A program made the translations under genes and the position numbers. Under the pieces are notes generated by a model, which ran no database searches, was not told the origin of the DNA, and saw only the letters and a list, made by a program, of their open reading frames with translations. DNA of 58,173 nucleotides from an uncultured Prevotellaceae bacterium (lineage in GTDB: Bacteria; Bacteroidota; Bacteroidia; Bacteroidales; Bacteroidaceae). This document shows positions 1 to 7,281 of this stretch, one piece after another (the stretch's first letter is position 1; each line of letters begins with the position of its first letter). The stretch is taken from NCBI GenBank assembly GCA_902776665.1, contig CACYQZ010000012.1, positions 1 through 58,173 of the forward strand. The letters are read 5' to 3'.

Positions 1-1
1 G

Positions 2-493
2 CATCCGCGAATTCGACTGGGCCTGAGCAACGAGCAAATGGAACGTTACGCCGCCCAACTCGGTGCCGATTGCGCCTTCTTCATCCAGTCGAAACCATGT
101 TTTGCGACGGGCATCGGCGACCAAATGACGATTTTCGACGATTTGCAAGGACTTTTAGACGGATATTTTATTGCCATCGTAAAACCCGACGTGGCCGTTT
201 CGACTCGCGAGGCATACGCGGCAATCACTCCGAAAAATCCCGAAAAATGCTGCCTTGACGTGGTTCGACACCCCATCGAAACGTGGCGCGACGAACTCAC
301 CAACGACTTCGAATTGTCGGTGTTCGCCAAGCACCCCGAATTGGCCGACATCAAACGAAAATTGTATGAAAACGGTGCCATTTACGCCCAGATGAGCGGT
401 AGCGGCAGTGCATTTTTCGGCATTTTCAAGGAAAATCCGATGGAAATCGACAAGATTTTCCCCAATTGCAAGACGTTTATCTTGAAAAATTAG
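2..493 (+). CDS. ispE: 4-diphosphocytidyl-2-C-methyl-D-erythritol kinase, C-terminal part
   Basis: This is the C-terminal ~160 residues of IspE, the GHMP-family kinase that phosphorylates CDP-methylerythritol in the MEP isoprenoid pathway. The start lies outside the window. Visible hallmarks are LGADCAFFI (the conserved LGADxPFF block) and the glycine-rich GHMP motif MSGSGSAFFGIF near the C-terminus. The gene ends convergently with the next gene, their stop codons overlapping by 4 bp. In the first ~20 bases the open frame reads H-P-R-I-R before LGLSNEQM. Adding one C near position 18 would instead give R-E-F-D-L-G-L-S, closer to the family, so a one-base deletion at the window edge is possible. 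The family call is firm. Confidence 0.88.
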   Translation, partial: HPRIRLGLSNEQMERYAAQLGADCAFFIQSKPCFATGIGDQMTIFDDLQGLLDGYFIAIVKPDVAVSTREAYAAITPKNPEKCCLDVVRHPIETWRDELTNDFELSVFAKHPELADIKRKLYENGAIYAQMSGSGSAFFGIFKENPMEIDKIFPNCKTFILKN

Positions 494-1083
494 AGCATCA
501 AGAAGTTGATGGACGCATAGAATTCCATCCCCAGAATGTAGAGCAAGAACAGGCTCGACCACTTCCCAAAGCCGATGGTCAGCGATCGAACCATATCCCT
601 GAGTGTGGTGAATCTGCCCGTTGTGAAACCGAAAGTGAGCGCCATCACGGTGACGGCGAAACAGACGAATGGAACGAGGCCGTCGGAAAGAGCTGAGGGG
701 AAGAGTCGGCCTGTCGCGCTGAGCAGTGGCGCTTGTGGAATGAGCGTCAGCAACAGCAAAACGGCGAGGAAAATCAAGGCTTCGATGGCGACGAATTGAA
801 GGGCGGATCGCTGAAGGTATGTAATGGGACGACGAAGTTCCGTCAAACCGCTGGAAACGACGGTTCCATAGGCCACACTGCCCAAAACAAGCCATGCGAG
901 CAAGGGCGTGAGCAGATTTTGGGCGAAACTGCCAAACAGCCAGCGGATGCCCTCACTACTGAGCAGCGACCGCATCGGAAGGTCGGGCCACGCGGCAGTG
1001 ACAAACCACGAGACCAGAATGAGCAGCAACTGCGCCGCGGCGAGCGCCACCACCAAGTAATCTACGACTTTTCGAAGTGTCAT
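490..1083 (-). CDS. small AbgT-like integral membrane protein
   Basis: A 197-residue protein with about five hydrophobic segments (roughly residues 8-30, 47-72, 94-115, 130-152 and 172-190). The block around LLSSEGIRWLFGSFAQN resembles a conserved part of AbgT-family (p-aminobenzoyl-glutamate) transporters. AbgT proteins are normally about 500 residues, so this is either a shortened family member or a distinct Bacteroidales membrane family. No transport residues can be assigned. Its start codon directly abuts the stop codon of the response regulator gene, so it is the third gene of the kinase/regulator operon and may be co-expressed with that signalling pair. Substrate unknown. Confidence 0.6.
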   Translation of the reverse strand: MTLRKVVDYLVVALAAAQLLLILVSWFVTAAWPDLPMRSLLSSEGIRWLFGSFAQNLLTPLLAWLVLGSVAYGTVVSSGLTELRRPITYLQRSALQFVAIEALIFLAVLLLLTLIPQAPLLSATGRLFPSALSDGLVPFVCFAVTVMALTFGFTTGRFTTLRDMVRSLTIGFGKWSSLFLLYILGMEFYASINFLML

Positions 1084-1809
1084 TTATTGTTCGTCGGCCT
1101 GAAGGTTGTCGATGTCGATGATGCGCAATTCAAGGGCGCGAACGACCAATCGCGTCGCATTGACGCCATAGCCGCCGTTGCCTTCGGGAAAGAGTTTCTG
1201 AACGAGTTCGTTCTGCCGTTTTTCAAGGCTTTTCACGCCGAAAGGCATCCCGCGCAGGTTCGTGATTTGCTCTTTGGTGTAGCCGAGGGCGAGATGGCGC
1301 AGAAAACGCTCGTCGTATTCGTCGATTTCGTAGTCGATAAAGGCTTCCTGACGCATCAGTTGCGACCCGACACTACTCTTGAATCGCTCGACGATTTTCG
1401 TCAGAATCGGCTCGTTGAACACCATCGTCTTGCCGTCCATCACACTCGAAACGTCGCCACGAGTCAGCAGTTCGCCACTTTTCAAGATGATGCCGTCGCA
1501 ACCTGCATCGAGCACATCGACCCAGAGTTTTTCGTTGAGGATTTCGCCCGTGAAAATCAGCACTTTCACTTGTGGATAAGCCTCTTTCGTGTAACGACAA
1601 ATTTCCACGCCGACGGTGGTCGAGCCGCCGAGTCCGAGGTCGAGTAGCACGAGGTCGGGCACCTGTTTCTTGAGCAATTTCAGGTAACTTTGCTCGTTTT
1701 CGGCGGTGCCGATGATTTCCGCCTCGGGAATGTCGTTTTTGAAGATTCCCTGCGTGCCTTTCAGTTCGAGGGGCACGTCTTCCACGATGATTACTTTAAA
1801 AGGTTCCAT
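1084..1809 (-). CDS. response regulator, receiver plus LuxR-like C-terminal region (DUF5932 type)
   Basis: The 241-residue protein begins with a complete receiver domain. It has acidic residues E10/D11, phosphoacceptor D57 in LVLLDLGLGG, the switch threonine T87 in LIFTG, and K110 in GIILKSG. The C-terminal half contains ALGYTKEQITNLRGMPFGVKSLEKRQNELV, which reads like a helix-turn-helix of the DUF5932 type found with DUF5112/DUF5113 sensor proteins in Bacteroidetes. Its start codon overlaps the 3' end of the kinase gene by 19 bp, so the two are probably translationally coupled and form a cognate pair. Targets are unknown; the adjacent AbgT-like gene is one candidate. Confidence 0.85.
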   Translation of the reverse strand: MEPFKVIIVEDVPLELKGTQGIFKNDIPEAEIIGTAENEQSYLKLLKKQVPDLVLLDLGLGGSTTVGVEICRYTKEAYPQVKVLIFTGEILNEKLWVDVLDAGCDGIILKSGELLTRGDVSSVMDGKTMVFNEPILTKIVERFKSSVGSQLMRQEAFIDYEIDEYDERFLRHLALGYTKEQITNLRGMPFGVKSLEKRQNELVQKLFPEGNGGYGVNATRLVVRALELRIIDIDNLQADEQ

Positions 1810-4800
1810 ATCTGTTTTGTTAATGTGATGACAATTTTTTCTGTATTTTCTTCGCGCACGGCTTGTATTCCGCAGGCGCGAGCCTTGGCCGACTCTCCGA
1901 AATCGCGCACGATTTGGCGGCAGAGGAAGTAGTCGAAATCGATGGTGAGCGGCGTGAAAAGTTGCGTCCGCTGTTGGTCGCTGAGTTTCAAATCGGGCAT
2001 TTTCACCTCGATTTTGACATAATTTTCGGGTGTATTTTTTTCCGTGGCGACAGGCTCGCTTCCGCCGTGTTTCCGAAGGATTTCAAAGAGATAGACGAGC
2101 ATATCGCGGTCGATGGGTTTCGCGCCCTCGACTTGTCGCATCGCCTGCGCACTGAGCATCGTGTAGAGTTCCTTGTAATAGGAAGCCAATTCGGCGATGG
2201 GTTGCAGATTTTTCTCGGCATTCTGAAGATGATTTTCCGCTTGTGAAGCTTCGTCGGACGAGAGCAGATGACGGATTCGCGACGGATAGTACATCGTTTC
2301 GTGTTTCAGCGTCGAAAGGCAATTGTCGAGCACGTTGTTGCTGATATGTAGGCGGTCGTTTTCGTAGTGCAAACGGCTTAGCACGTCCTCGGCCAACTCG
2401 ATGTTTTCCTGTTGTTTTTCTTCCTTCGCAATGCCTTTTTGCAGCGCATCGGTGATTTGTTCGACCAATGCGTCGAGCGTCGATTCTTGTGGGTCGGCAT
2501 CCTTGATTCGAGATTCGGTTTTAGACCATAATTGATTGATTTTCTGCAATTTATCCTTTTTGGAATCGTCGCTGAGCAGCGTCTGATTGATTTTCGTGAC
2601 ACGCTCGAGTTTGTATCTGTAGGCCAACCGATGGCGATAATACAGGAAATAATAGGCTGGAAAAATCGTCAAAAGCAAGACAATCAAAAGGATTATCGCC
2701 ACGTTTTTGTCGGTTTCCGATTTCTGCATCACGCGACAATAACTGTCGAGCGTCTTGTCGGCGGAAAGTTCGCGGAACAACTGCGTATATACATTATTAT
2801 TATACGCGTAGAGTTTCCAGCGATGCAGCGCGAGAGCCGCCACCGCCGCCTCGTTGCGAATGTCGAGAATCACCTCGTAGTTCACGGGAATGCTGTCTTT
2901 GTACCACTGCAATTCGGCTGGTAGCGTCGCGGAATCGCTGTATTCAACCATCAAATGGCGACCGTCGGGCGAAATCTTGCGAAATTTCTCGTTCAGACAA
3001 GCGCGGCAACTGTCAGCAAAGGCCAAAGTTCGTTCGTAATCGCCACGAATGTTGCAATAATAGGCGCTGTCGGCGAAGGCTTCGGCCTTGATTTCGATTT
3101 CGGTCGATTTTTCGGAAGGTTTCGGGAGATTTTGAGCAGCGACAAACAGCGACGAAAGCGAAATAAGAAGCAACGCAATTGTCCGCAGAACGCCTTTCGG
3201 CAGACGGAACCAGAAACGGCTTCCCCTACCCTGTTCGCTCTCGGCGGAAATGTCGCAAACGCTGAAAATCTTGCTGATTTTTCGGTATTTTTCGATGATT
3301 CCCTTGCAATTTCTGAGGCCGAAACCATTCGATTGCGTGGGCTGATGGGTCGTGAAAAGGGTTGAAAGTTGCTCATCGCTCATTCCGCAACCCGTGTCGC
3401 TCACCGAAATTTCGACGTAATCGTCGGTCGAGGTTGAGGAAATCGTGACGCGACCGCCTTCCTCGGTGAATTTTCGAGCGTTGTCGGCCATCGTGTTGAT
3501 CATAAACAGCGTCAGCGTCTTGTCGGCTTTCACGATTTCGGTCGTGTCCTCGACGCTGAAGTCGATGCCCTTGATTTGGAACGCCATTCGACCTCGCTTC
3601 ACCATTTCGAAAAGCGTCTGGAGCGGAAAACTCTCGATTCGCAAGTTCAGTTCGCCCTGTCGCATCTGAATCCAATTGGTCAGAACACCGTTGTATTCGT
3701 TGATTTTGTCGGTCAGTTCGGCGACATAGCCACAGCGTTCCTCGCGCACGGAAGCGTCTTCGCGAGTCGTCTGCAAACGGCGAATTTCGTTCAAAATTCG
3801 GTCGATGAAAGGCGTGACAATGTTCACGAGCGACACCTTCGCCCGCTGTTCCAAATACCGCTTTTTATTGTTGAGAATATGCTGCTGCGTCAAGGCGATT
3901 TGTTCGTGGATTTCCTCCTCGCGTTCTTCTTGTTCACGCGATTTTTCAAGCGTTTTCTGCTTCCAGTCTTCGAGTGGTTTGAGCAACGATTCCGACGTGA
4001 AAAGTTGGTCGTTTTTCCGTCGAAGCCGATGGAATAGGAAAAGCATCACGAGCACCAGCACAATCATCAACAAAACCGCCGCAATCATCGTGTTCAACAG
4101 CCGCGACGATTGTCTGAGTTGGTCGGCACGCGCTTCGAGTTGGCGGTCTTGTCGCGTGCGTTCCTGCATATCGAGGTAGATGTTTCGATTGATGTCGCTG
4201 AGCGATTTTTGGTCGATGGCAGAATAGACGAGGCTGAACTGCTCGCGAATACTCGCCACGAGGTCGGGCGCACGATTGATGACAGTGTCGCGCTCGAGGG
4301 CGGTCATCAGGCAGATTTCCGCCGATTGATAGTCGCCGATGGTCCAAAAACATTCCGCCAAAGTTCGATAGGCACCCGCAATCTGATAGACGTCGCCGTA
4401 GTCGGTGAACAATTTCAGCGCACGCTGCGCCAGATAGCCTGCAACGAGCGTGTCGGCCATCTCATCGGGATTGATCAAGACCATCGCAGGATAATTCTCC
4501 GTCATCATCCGAGCGCGAAAATCGTCGTCTTTCAAGTGTTCGCTCATCCCCTGCAGTGCCTGTGCCTCGAAAAACGTGTAGCCGCCGCGGTGTGCCAACT
4601 GATAGCAGCGCACCAGATAATTGAATTCGCGGTCGCTGACCTCTTCCTTGGTCGCCGCCTCGACAATGCCGCCCGAACCTACATTATAGAGGAAATTCAG
4701 CAGTTGTGCCGTGTCGGCAACGCTTTCGTGGTTCAGGTCGAGCGCGTTCATCGCCGCCCGCGACTGCTCAGCAAGTCCGACATAATAAAAATAGGTCGAT

Positions 4801-5267
4801 TCGACGATGGCGAGTTCCGATTCGGCATAGGCAAACCGCCGCAACTGATGTTCGGAAAGTCGGTTTTGCTCCTCCTTGATGCGCTTCAAATAGCGTTTTG
4901 CGCGTTCACGATAGTCGTAGAAAAGCTTGTTTTGCGATTCGCGCTGGCACAATCTCATTCGCTGCACATCGGCCACGAGCCGCTCTATCAAATTGTCGGT
5001 CGCGACGCTGTCCAACTGCCGTTTTGCGCGATCGTAGTCCATCTTCGCAATGCTCACGAAAGCCAAATGATTCATCGCCTCGGCACGTCCGTCGGCATAG
5101 TCGGAAGAGGCCTCGTAGGCACGTTCCGCATAGACGCGCACCGAGTCGAGCGAGCGATAGTGATAGGCGTATGCCAAATCGTTCAACTTGTCCGCCGAAT
5201 CGTGGTTTTTCGACGTGCAAGCGGAGAAAAATATCGCAATCAACAGGGTGATCAAGCTTTTTTCCAC
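1791..5267 (-). CDS. large membrane sensor kinase, DUF5112/DUF5113-like, with displaced DHp-like histidine
   Basis: I place the start at the GTG at 5267 (1158 aa). The in-frame ATG at 5303 lies upstream of a good -7 box at 5273-5280. The N-terminus then reads as a lipoprotein signal (IAIFFSAC). Next come a TPR-like periplasmic region (~25-380), a membrane helix (~392-412), a coiled coil, and a HATPase domain with N-box MADNARKF (~595), G1 box DTGCGM (~626) and G2 box SNGFGLRN (~648). The expected DHp helix before the ATPase (KVSLVNIVTPFIDRI, ~480) has no histidine. After the ATPase come a second signal-like hydrophobic segment (~693-712), an extracytoplasmic stretch and another helix (~853-875). 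A helix with STLKHETMYYPSRI follows (His at codon 2301-2303, residue 989). The architecture looks like a kinase fused to a second membrane protein that carries the phosphoacceptor. Confidence 0.82.
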   Translation of the reverse strand: MEKSLITLLIAIFFSACTSKNHDSADKLNDLAYAYHYRSLDSVRVYAERAYEASSDYADGRAEAMNHLAFVSIAKMDYDRAKRQLDSVATDNLIERLVADVQRMRLCQRESQNKLFYDYRERAKRYLKRIKEEQNRLSEHQLRRFAYAESELAIVESTYFYYVGLAEQSRAAMNALDLNHESVADTAQLLNFLYNVGSGGIVEAATKEEVSDREFNYLVRCYQLAHRGGYTFFEAQALQGMSEHLKDDDFRARMMTENYPAMVLINPDEMADTLVAGYLAQRALKLFTDYGDVYQIAGAYRTLAECFWTIGDYQSAEICLMTALERDTVINRAPDLVASIREQFSLVYSAIDQKSLSDINRNIYLDMQERTRQDRQLEARADQLRQSSRLLNTMIAAVLLMIVLVLVMLFLFHRLRRKNDQLFTSESLLKPLEDWKQKTLEKSREQEEREEEIHEQIALTQQHILNNKKRYLEQRAKVSLVNIVTPFIDRILNEIRRLQTTREDASVREERCGYVAELTDKINEYNGVLTNWIQMRQGELNLRIESFPLQTLFEMVKRGRMAFQIKGIDFSVEDTTEIVKADKTLTLFMINTMADNARKFTEEGGRVTISSTSTDDYVEISVSDTGCGMSDEQLSTLFTTHQPTQSNGFGLRNCKGIIEKYRKISKIFSVCDISAESEQGRGSRFWFRLPKGVLRTIALLLISLSSLFVAAQNLPKPSEKSTEIEIKAEAFADSAYYCNIRGDYERTLAFADSCRACLNEKFRKISPDGRHLMVEYSDSATLPAELQWYKDSIPVNYEVILDIRNEAAVAALALHRWKLYAYNNNVYTQLFRELSADKTLDSYCRVMQKSETDKNVAIILLIVLLLTIFPAYYFLYYRHRLAYRYKLERVTKINQTLLSDDSKKDKLQKINQLWSKTESRIKDADPQESTLDALVEQITDALQKGIAKEEKQQENIELAEDVLSRLHYENDRLHISNNVLDNCLSTLKHETMYYPSRIRHLLSSDEASQAENHLQNAEKNLQPIAELASYYKELYTMLSAQAMRQVEGAKPIDRDMLVYLFEILRKHGGSEPVATEKNTPENYVKIEVKMPDLKLSDQQRTQLFTPLTIDFDYFLCRQIVRDFGESAKARACGIQAVREENTEKIVITLTKQIWNLLK

Positions 5268-5272
5268 GACCG

Positions 5273-5280
5273 CAAAGATA
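5273..5280 (-). promoter_or_regulatory. -7 promoter box of the sensor-kinase operon
   Basis: The minus strand reads TATCTTTG, matching the Bacteroidetes TAnnTTTG box. Five bases separate it from the GTG at 5267, so the transcript would start at or next to the start codon (leaderless). The box also shows that the longer ATG-initiated reading is unlikely. Confidence 0.6.
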
Positions 5281-5344
5281 GGATAAAATTCTTGAAAATA
5301 CAAATTTTTTGGGCAAATTAGCGTGATTATATCAGATTTTTTAG

Positions 5345-5352
5345 TATTTTTG
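5345..5352 (+). promoter_or_regulatory. -7 promoter box upstream of ypfJ-type gene
   Basis: TATTTTTG matches TAnnTTTG and lies 32 bases before the ATG at 5385, giving a short A-rich leader without a Shine-Dalgarno sequence. Confidence 0.5.
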
Positions 5353-5384
5353 CAGGCAAATTATTAACTAAAAACAAAAAAAAC

Positions 5385-6260
5385 ATGAGATTAGACGGAA
5401 GAAGAGAGAGTCAAAATGTCGAGGATCGCCGCGGCATGAGTACTGGAACCAAGGCCGGTTTGGGTATCGGCGGCATCATTATGGTTGCCTTGATGGCATG
5501 GATTACAGGCGGAAATCCGCTGCAGGCTGTGATGCAGGAAGTCGTGCAAAACGGCGGCATCGGCACTGTTCAGGAAGAGCAGATGGACGGTCAGCGTGAA
5601 TTTACCGAGGAGGAACAGCAGTTGGCGAAGTTTTCGCGTCAGGTGCTCGCCGCCACGGAAGACGTTTGGACAGAAGTGTTCCAGCAGATGGGTCGCAAAT
5701 ACCAACCGCCCACGCTCGTGCTGTTTACCAACCGCGTCAATTCGGCCTGTGGAACGGCATCGTCGGCTGTCGGCCCGTTCTATTGCTCGGGCGACCAGAA
5801 ACTTTACATCGACCTTAGTTTCTTCACGACGATGAAGAAGCAACTTGGTGCCGATGGCGATTTTTCCTACGCCTACGTGATTGCCCACGAGGTCGGCCAC
5901 CACGTTGAAAACCTGCTCGGAATCCTTGGTCAGGCACATCAGCAGATGAGCAAGACCGACAAGGTTTCGGCCAACAAAATCAGTGTGCGCCTCGAACTCC
6001 TCGCCGACTATTACGCTGGCGTTTGGGCTCACTACGACGATCAGGAATACAACTCGCTCGAGGCAGGCGACATTGAGGAAGCCATCGACTGCGCCCAGAA
6101 AATCGGCGACAACTATCTGCAGAAGAAGGCTCAGGGCTACGTTCAACCCGAGTCGTTCACCCATGGTACCAGTGCCCAGCGCCAGAAATGGCTGAGCCTC
6201 GGCATCAAGACGGGAGACATGCGCACGACGACTTTCGGAATCCCCGAGAGCGAACTCTAA
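5385..6260 (+). CDS. ypfJ: YpfJ/KPN_02809-family neutral zinc metallopeptidase
   Basis: A 291-residue membrane-anchored protein of the putative neutral zinc metallopeptidase family (PF04228). The N-terminus is charged (MRLDGRRES...), as is typical of YpfJ. A single hydrophobic segment follows (~25-43, IGGIIMVALMAWITGG). The zinc motif HEVGHH lies around residue 168, and LLADYYAGVWAH downstream probably supplies the third ligand. The conserved block NSACGTASSAVGPFYC, with two cysteines, and the C-terminal HGTSAQRQKWLSLG are family signatures. The substrate is not known for the family. It is a single-gene unit with its own promoter and a terminator shared with the convergent kinase gene. Confidence 0.9.
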   Translation: MRLDGRRESQNVEDRRGMSTGTKAGLGIGGIIMVALMAWITGGNPLQAVMQEVVQNGGIGTVQEEQMDGQREFTEEEQQLAKFSRQVLAATEDVWTEVFQQMGRKYQPPTLVLFTNRVNSACGTASSAVGPFYCSGDQKLYIDLSFFTTMKKQLGADGDFSYAYVIAHEVGHHVENLLGILGQAHQQMSKTDKVSANKISVRLELLADYYAGVWAHYDDQEYNSLEAGDIEEAIDCAQKIGDNYLQKKAQGYVQPESFTHGTSAQRQKWLSLGIKTGDMRTTTFGIPESEL

Positions 6261-6280
6261 TTTTTTATATCACAGACAAA

Positions 6281-6307
6281 AAAGGGGAAGTTTTACGCTT
6301 CCCCTTT
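6281..6307. terminator. bidirectional intrinsic terminator between convergent genes
   Basis: AAAGGGGAAG (6281-6290) pairs with CTTCCCCTTT (6298-6307) around a TTTTACG loop. A T-rich tract flanks one side and A/T-rich sequence the other. The stem includes the last codons of the kinase gene (KGEA then stop), so it would serve both converging genes. Confidence 0.65.
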
Positions 6308-7204
6308 GTGATATTCGCACAACGCATCGATGGGTTTCGAAAGGATTTTTCCGACTTCGAAACCCTCTTTTTCGGCGGCTTCACGCAGGAGTTTTTCGTA
6401 ATTAGCGGCGATGCTTCCAACGAAGTTCACGGCGAGTTCGCGACGGTCGTAGGGTACGATGTTGTGACGGAAAAAGCGCCGAAAACTGTCGATGACCAGC
6501 GTTTTCAACGCCTCGTTGTCGAGGTGGCGACTCATATATAAAGAGGTGGAAGCCAAAAAACGGTTGGGCATCGGTTCGCGATAGACTTTATGGATGATGT
6601 CGTCGAGCGAAAGCCCCGATTCCCTCAGGAAATCGTCGCGAAGTTCAGCAGGCAACAAACCTTTGAAAATCGCATTCAAGAAAGCCTTTCCAAGCGCCGT
6701 TCCACTGCCCTCGTCGCCAATGATATAGCCCAGCGCAGGCGTATTTTTCACGATTTTCTCGCCGTCGAAAAGACAGGAATTACTGCCCGTTCCGAGAATA
6801 CAGGCGATGCCCTCCGAATGGTCGCAAAGCGCGCGGGCGGCACCGAGAAGGTCGGATGCTGCGTGGAGTGTGACGTGTGGAGTGTGGAGTGTGGAGTGTG
6901 GAGCGATAGCGGCAAAGGGCGAGCCTGCGGCGAAAGCCTTTTGAAACGCCTCGTTCATCTTCTCCAACTGGTCGGGTCGAACGCCAGCGCCATAGAAAAA
7001 CACCTCGAAATTGCCATCGTCAGGCAGTTCCGGCAGTAGTTCGCAGCGCAAAATGTCCACCATCGCCTCTTCCGGCATCAAAACGGGGTTCAATCCCTGC
7101 GTCTGAAACGATTTCCTGCCCATTTCGTCGAGCAACACCCAGTCCGTCTTCGTGCTACCGCTGTCCGCCACGAGCACGCTTCTATTTCGATTCCTTAACT
7201 TCAT
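6293..7204 (-). CDS. BadF/BadG-type ATPase, N-acetylglucosamine-kinase-like
   Basis: A 303-residue sugar-kinase-fold protein. Motifs are the phosphate-1 loop VADSGSTKTDW at the N-terminus, LGTGSNSCLFDG (~130) and IIGDEGSGTALGK (~155). This matches the BadF/BadG/BcrA/BcrD ATPase family that contains N-acetylglucosamine kinases. The likely role is phosphorylation of an amino sugar in the cytoplasm. I chose the ATG at 7204 because a -7 box (7222-7229) lies just upstream, whereas the longer in-frame ATG at 7273 lies before that box. Residues ~100-114 are encoded by an in-frame heptamer array (PHSTLHTPHVTLH) that is not part of the family fold. No transporter gene is adjacent. Confidence 0.82.
   Translation of the reverse strand: MKLRNRNRSVLVADSGSTKTDWVLLDEMGRKSFQTQGLNPVLMPEEAMVDILRCELLPELPDDGNFEVFFYGAGVRPDQLEKMNEAFQKAFAAGSPFAAIAPHSTLHTPHVTLHAASDLLGAARALCDHSEGIACILGTGSNSCLFDGEKIVKNTPALGYIIGDEGSGTALGKAFLNAIFKGLLPAELRDDFLRESGLSLDDIIHKVYREPMPNRFLASTSLYMSRHLDNEALKTLVIDSFRRFFRHNIVPYDRRELAVNFVGSIAANYEKLLREAAEKEGFEVGKILSKPIDALCEYHKGEA
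6863..6903. repeat. 7-bp tandem array (GTGGAGT) in frame inside the sugar kinase gene
   Basis: Six units: GTGGAGT, GTGACGT, three more GTGGAGT and a partial GTGGAG. On the coding strand it translates to HSTLHTPHVTLH and keeps the frame. The same heptamer fills the spacer upstream of the PLD-family gene at 11357-11433. Confidence 0.9.
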
Positions 7205-7221
7205 ATCGTTCAATTTTTCTG

Positions 7222-7229
7222 CAAAAATA
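7222..7229 (-). promoter_or_regulatory. -7 promoter box for the sugar kinase gene
   Basis: The minus strand reads TATTTTTG. It lies 17 bases upstream of the ATG at 7204 and supports that start. Confidence 0.5.
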
Positions 7230-7252
7230 CAAAAAACTTTCATCTTTTTTCG

Positions 7253-7260
7253 TAACTTTG
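7253..7260 (+). promoter_or_regulatory. -7 promoter box for the mscS-kdsA-kdsD unit
   Basis: TAACTTTG matches TAnnTTTG. It lies 21 bases before the ATG at 7282 and is divergent from the kinase promoter at 7222-7229. Confidence 0.55.
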
Positions 7261-7281
7261 CAGCAAAAATCATGAAGAAAG

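Noticed and set aside
5268-5303. Upstream ATG (5303) as the sensor-kinase start
   Set aside because: It lies before the -7 box at 5273-5280; the GTG at 5267 also gives a clean lipoprotein signal.
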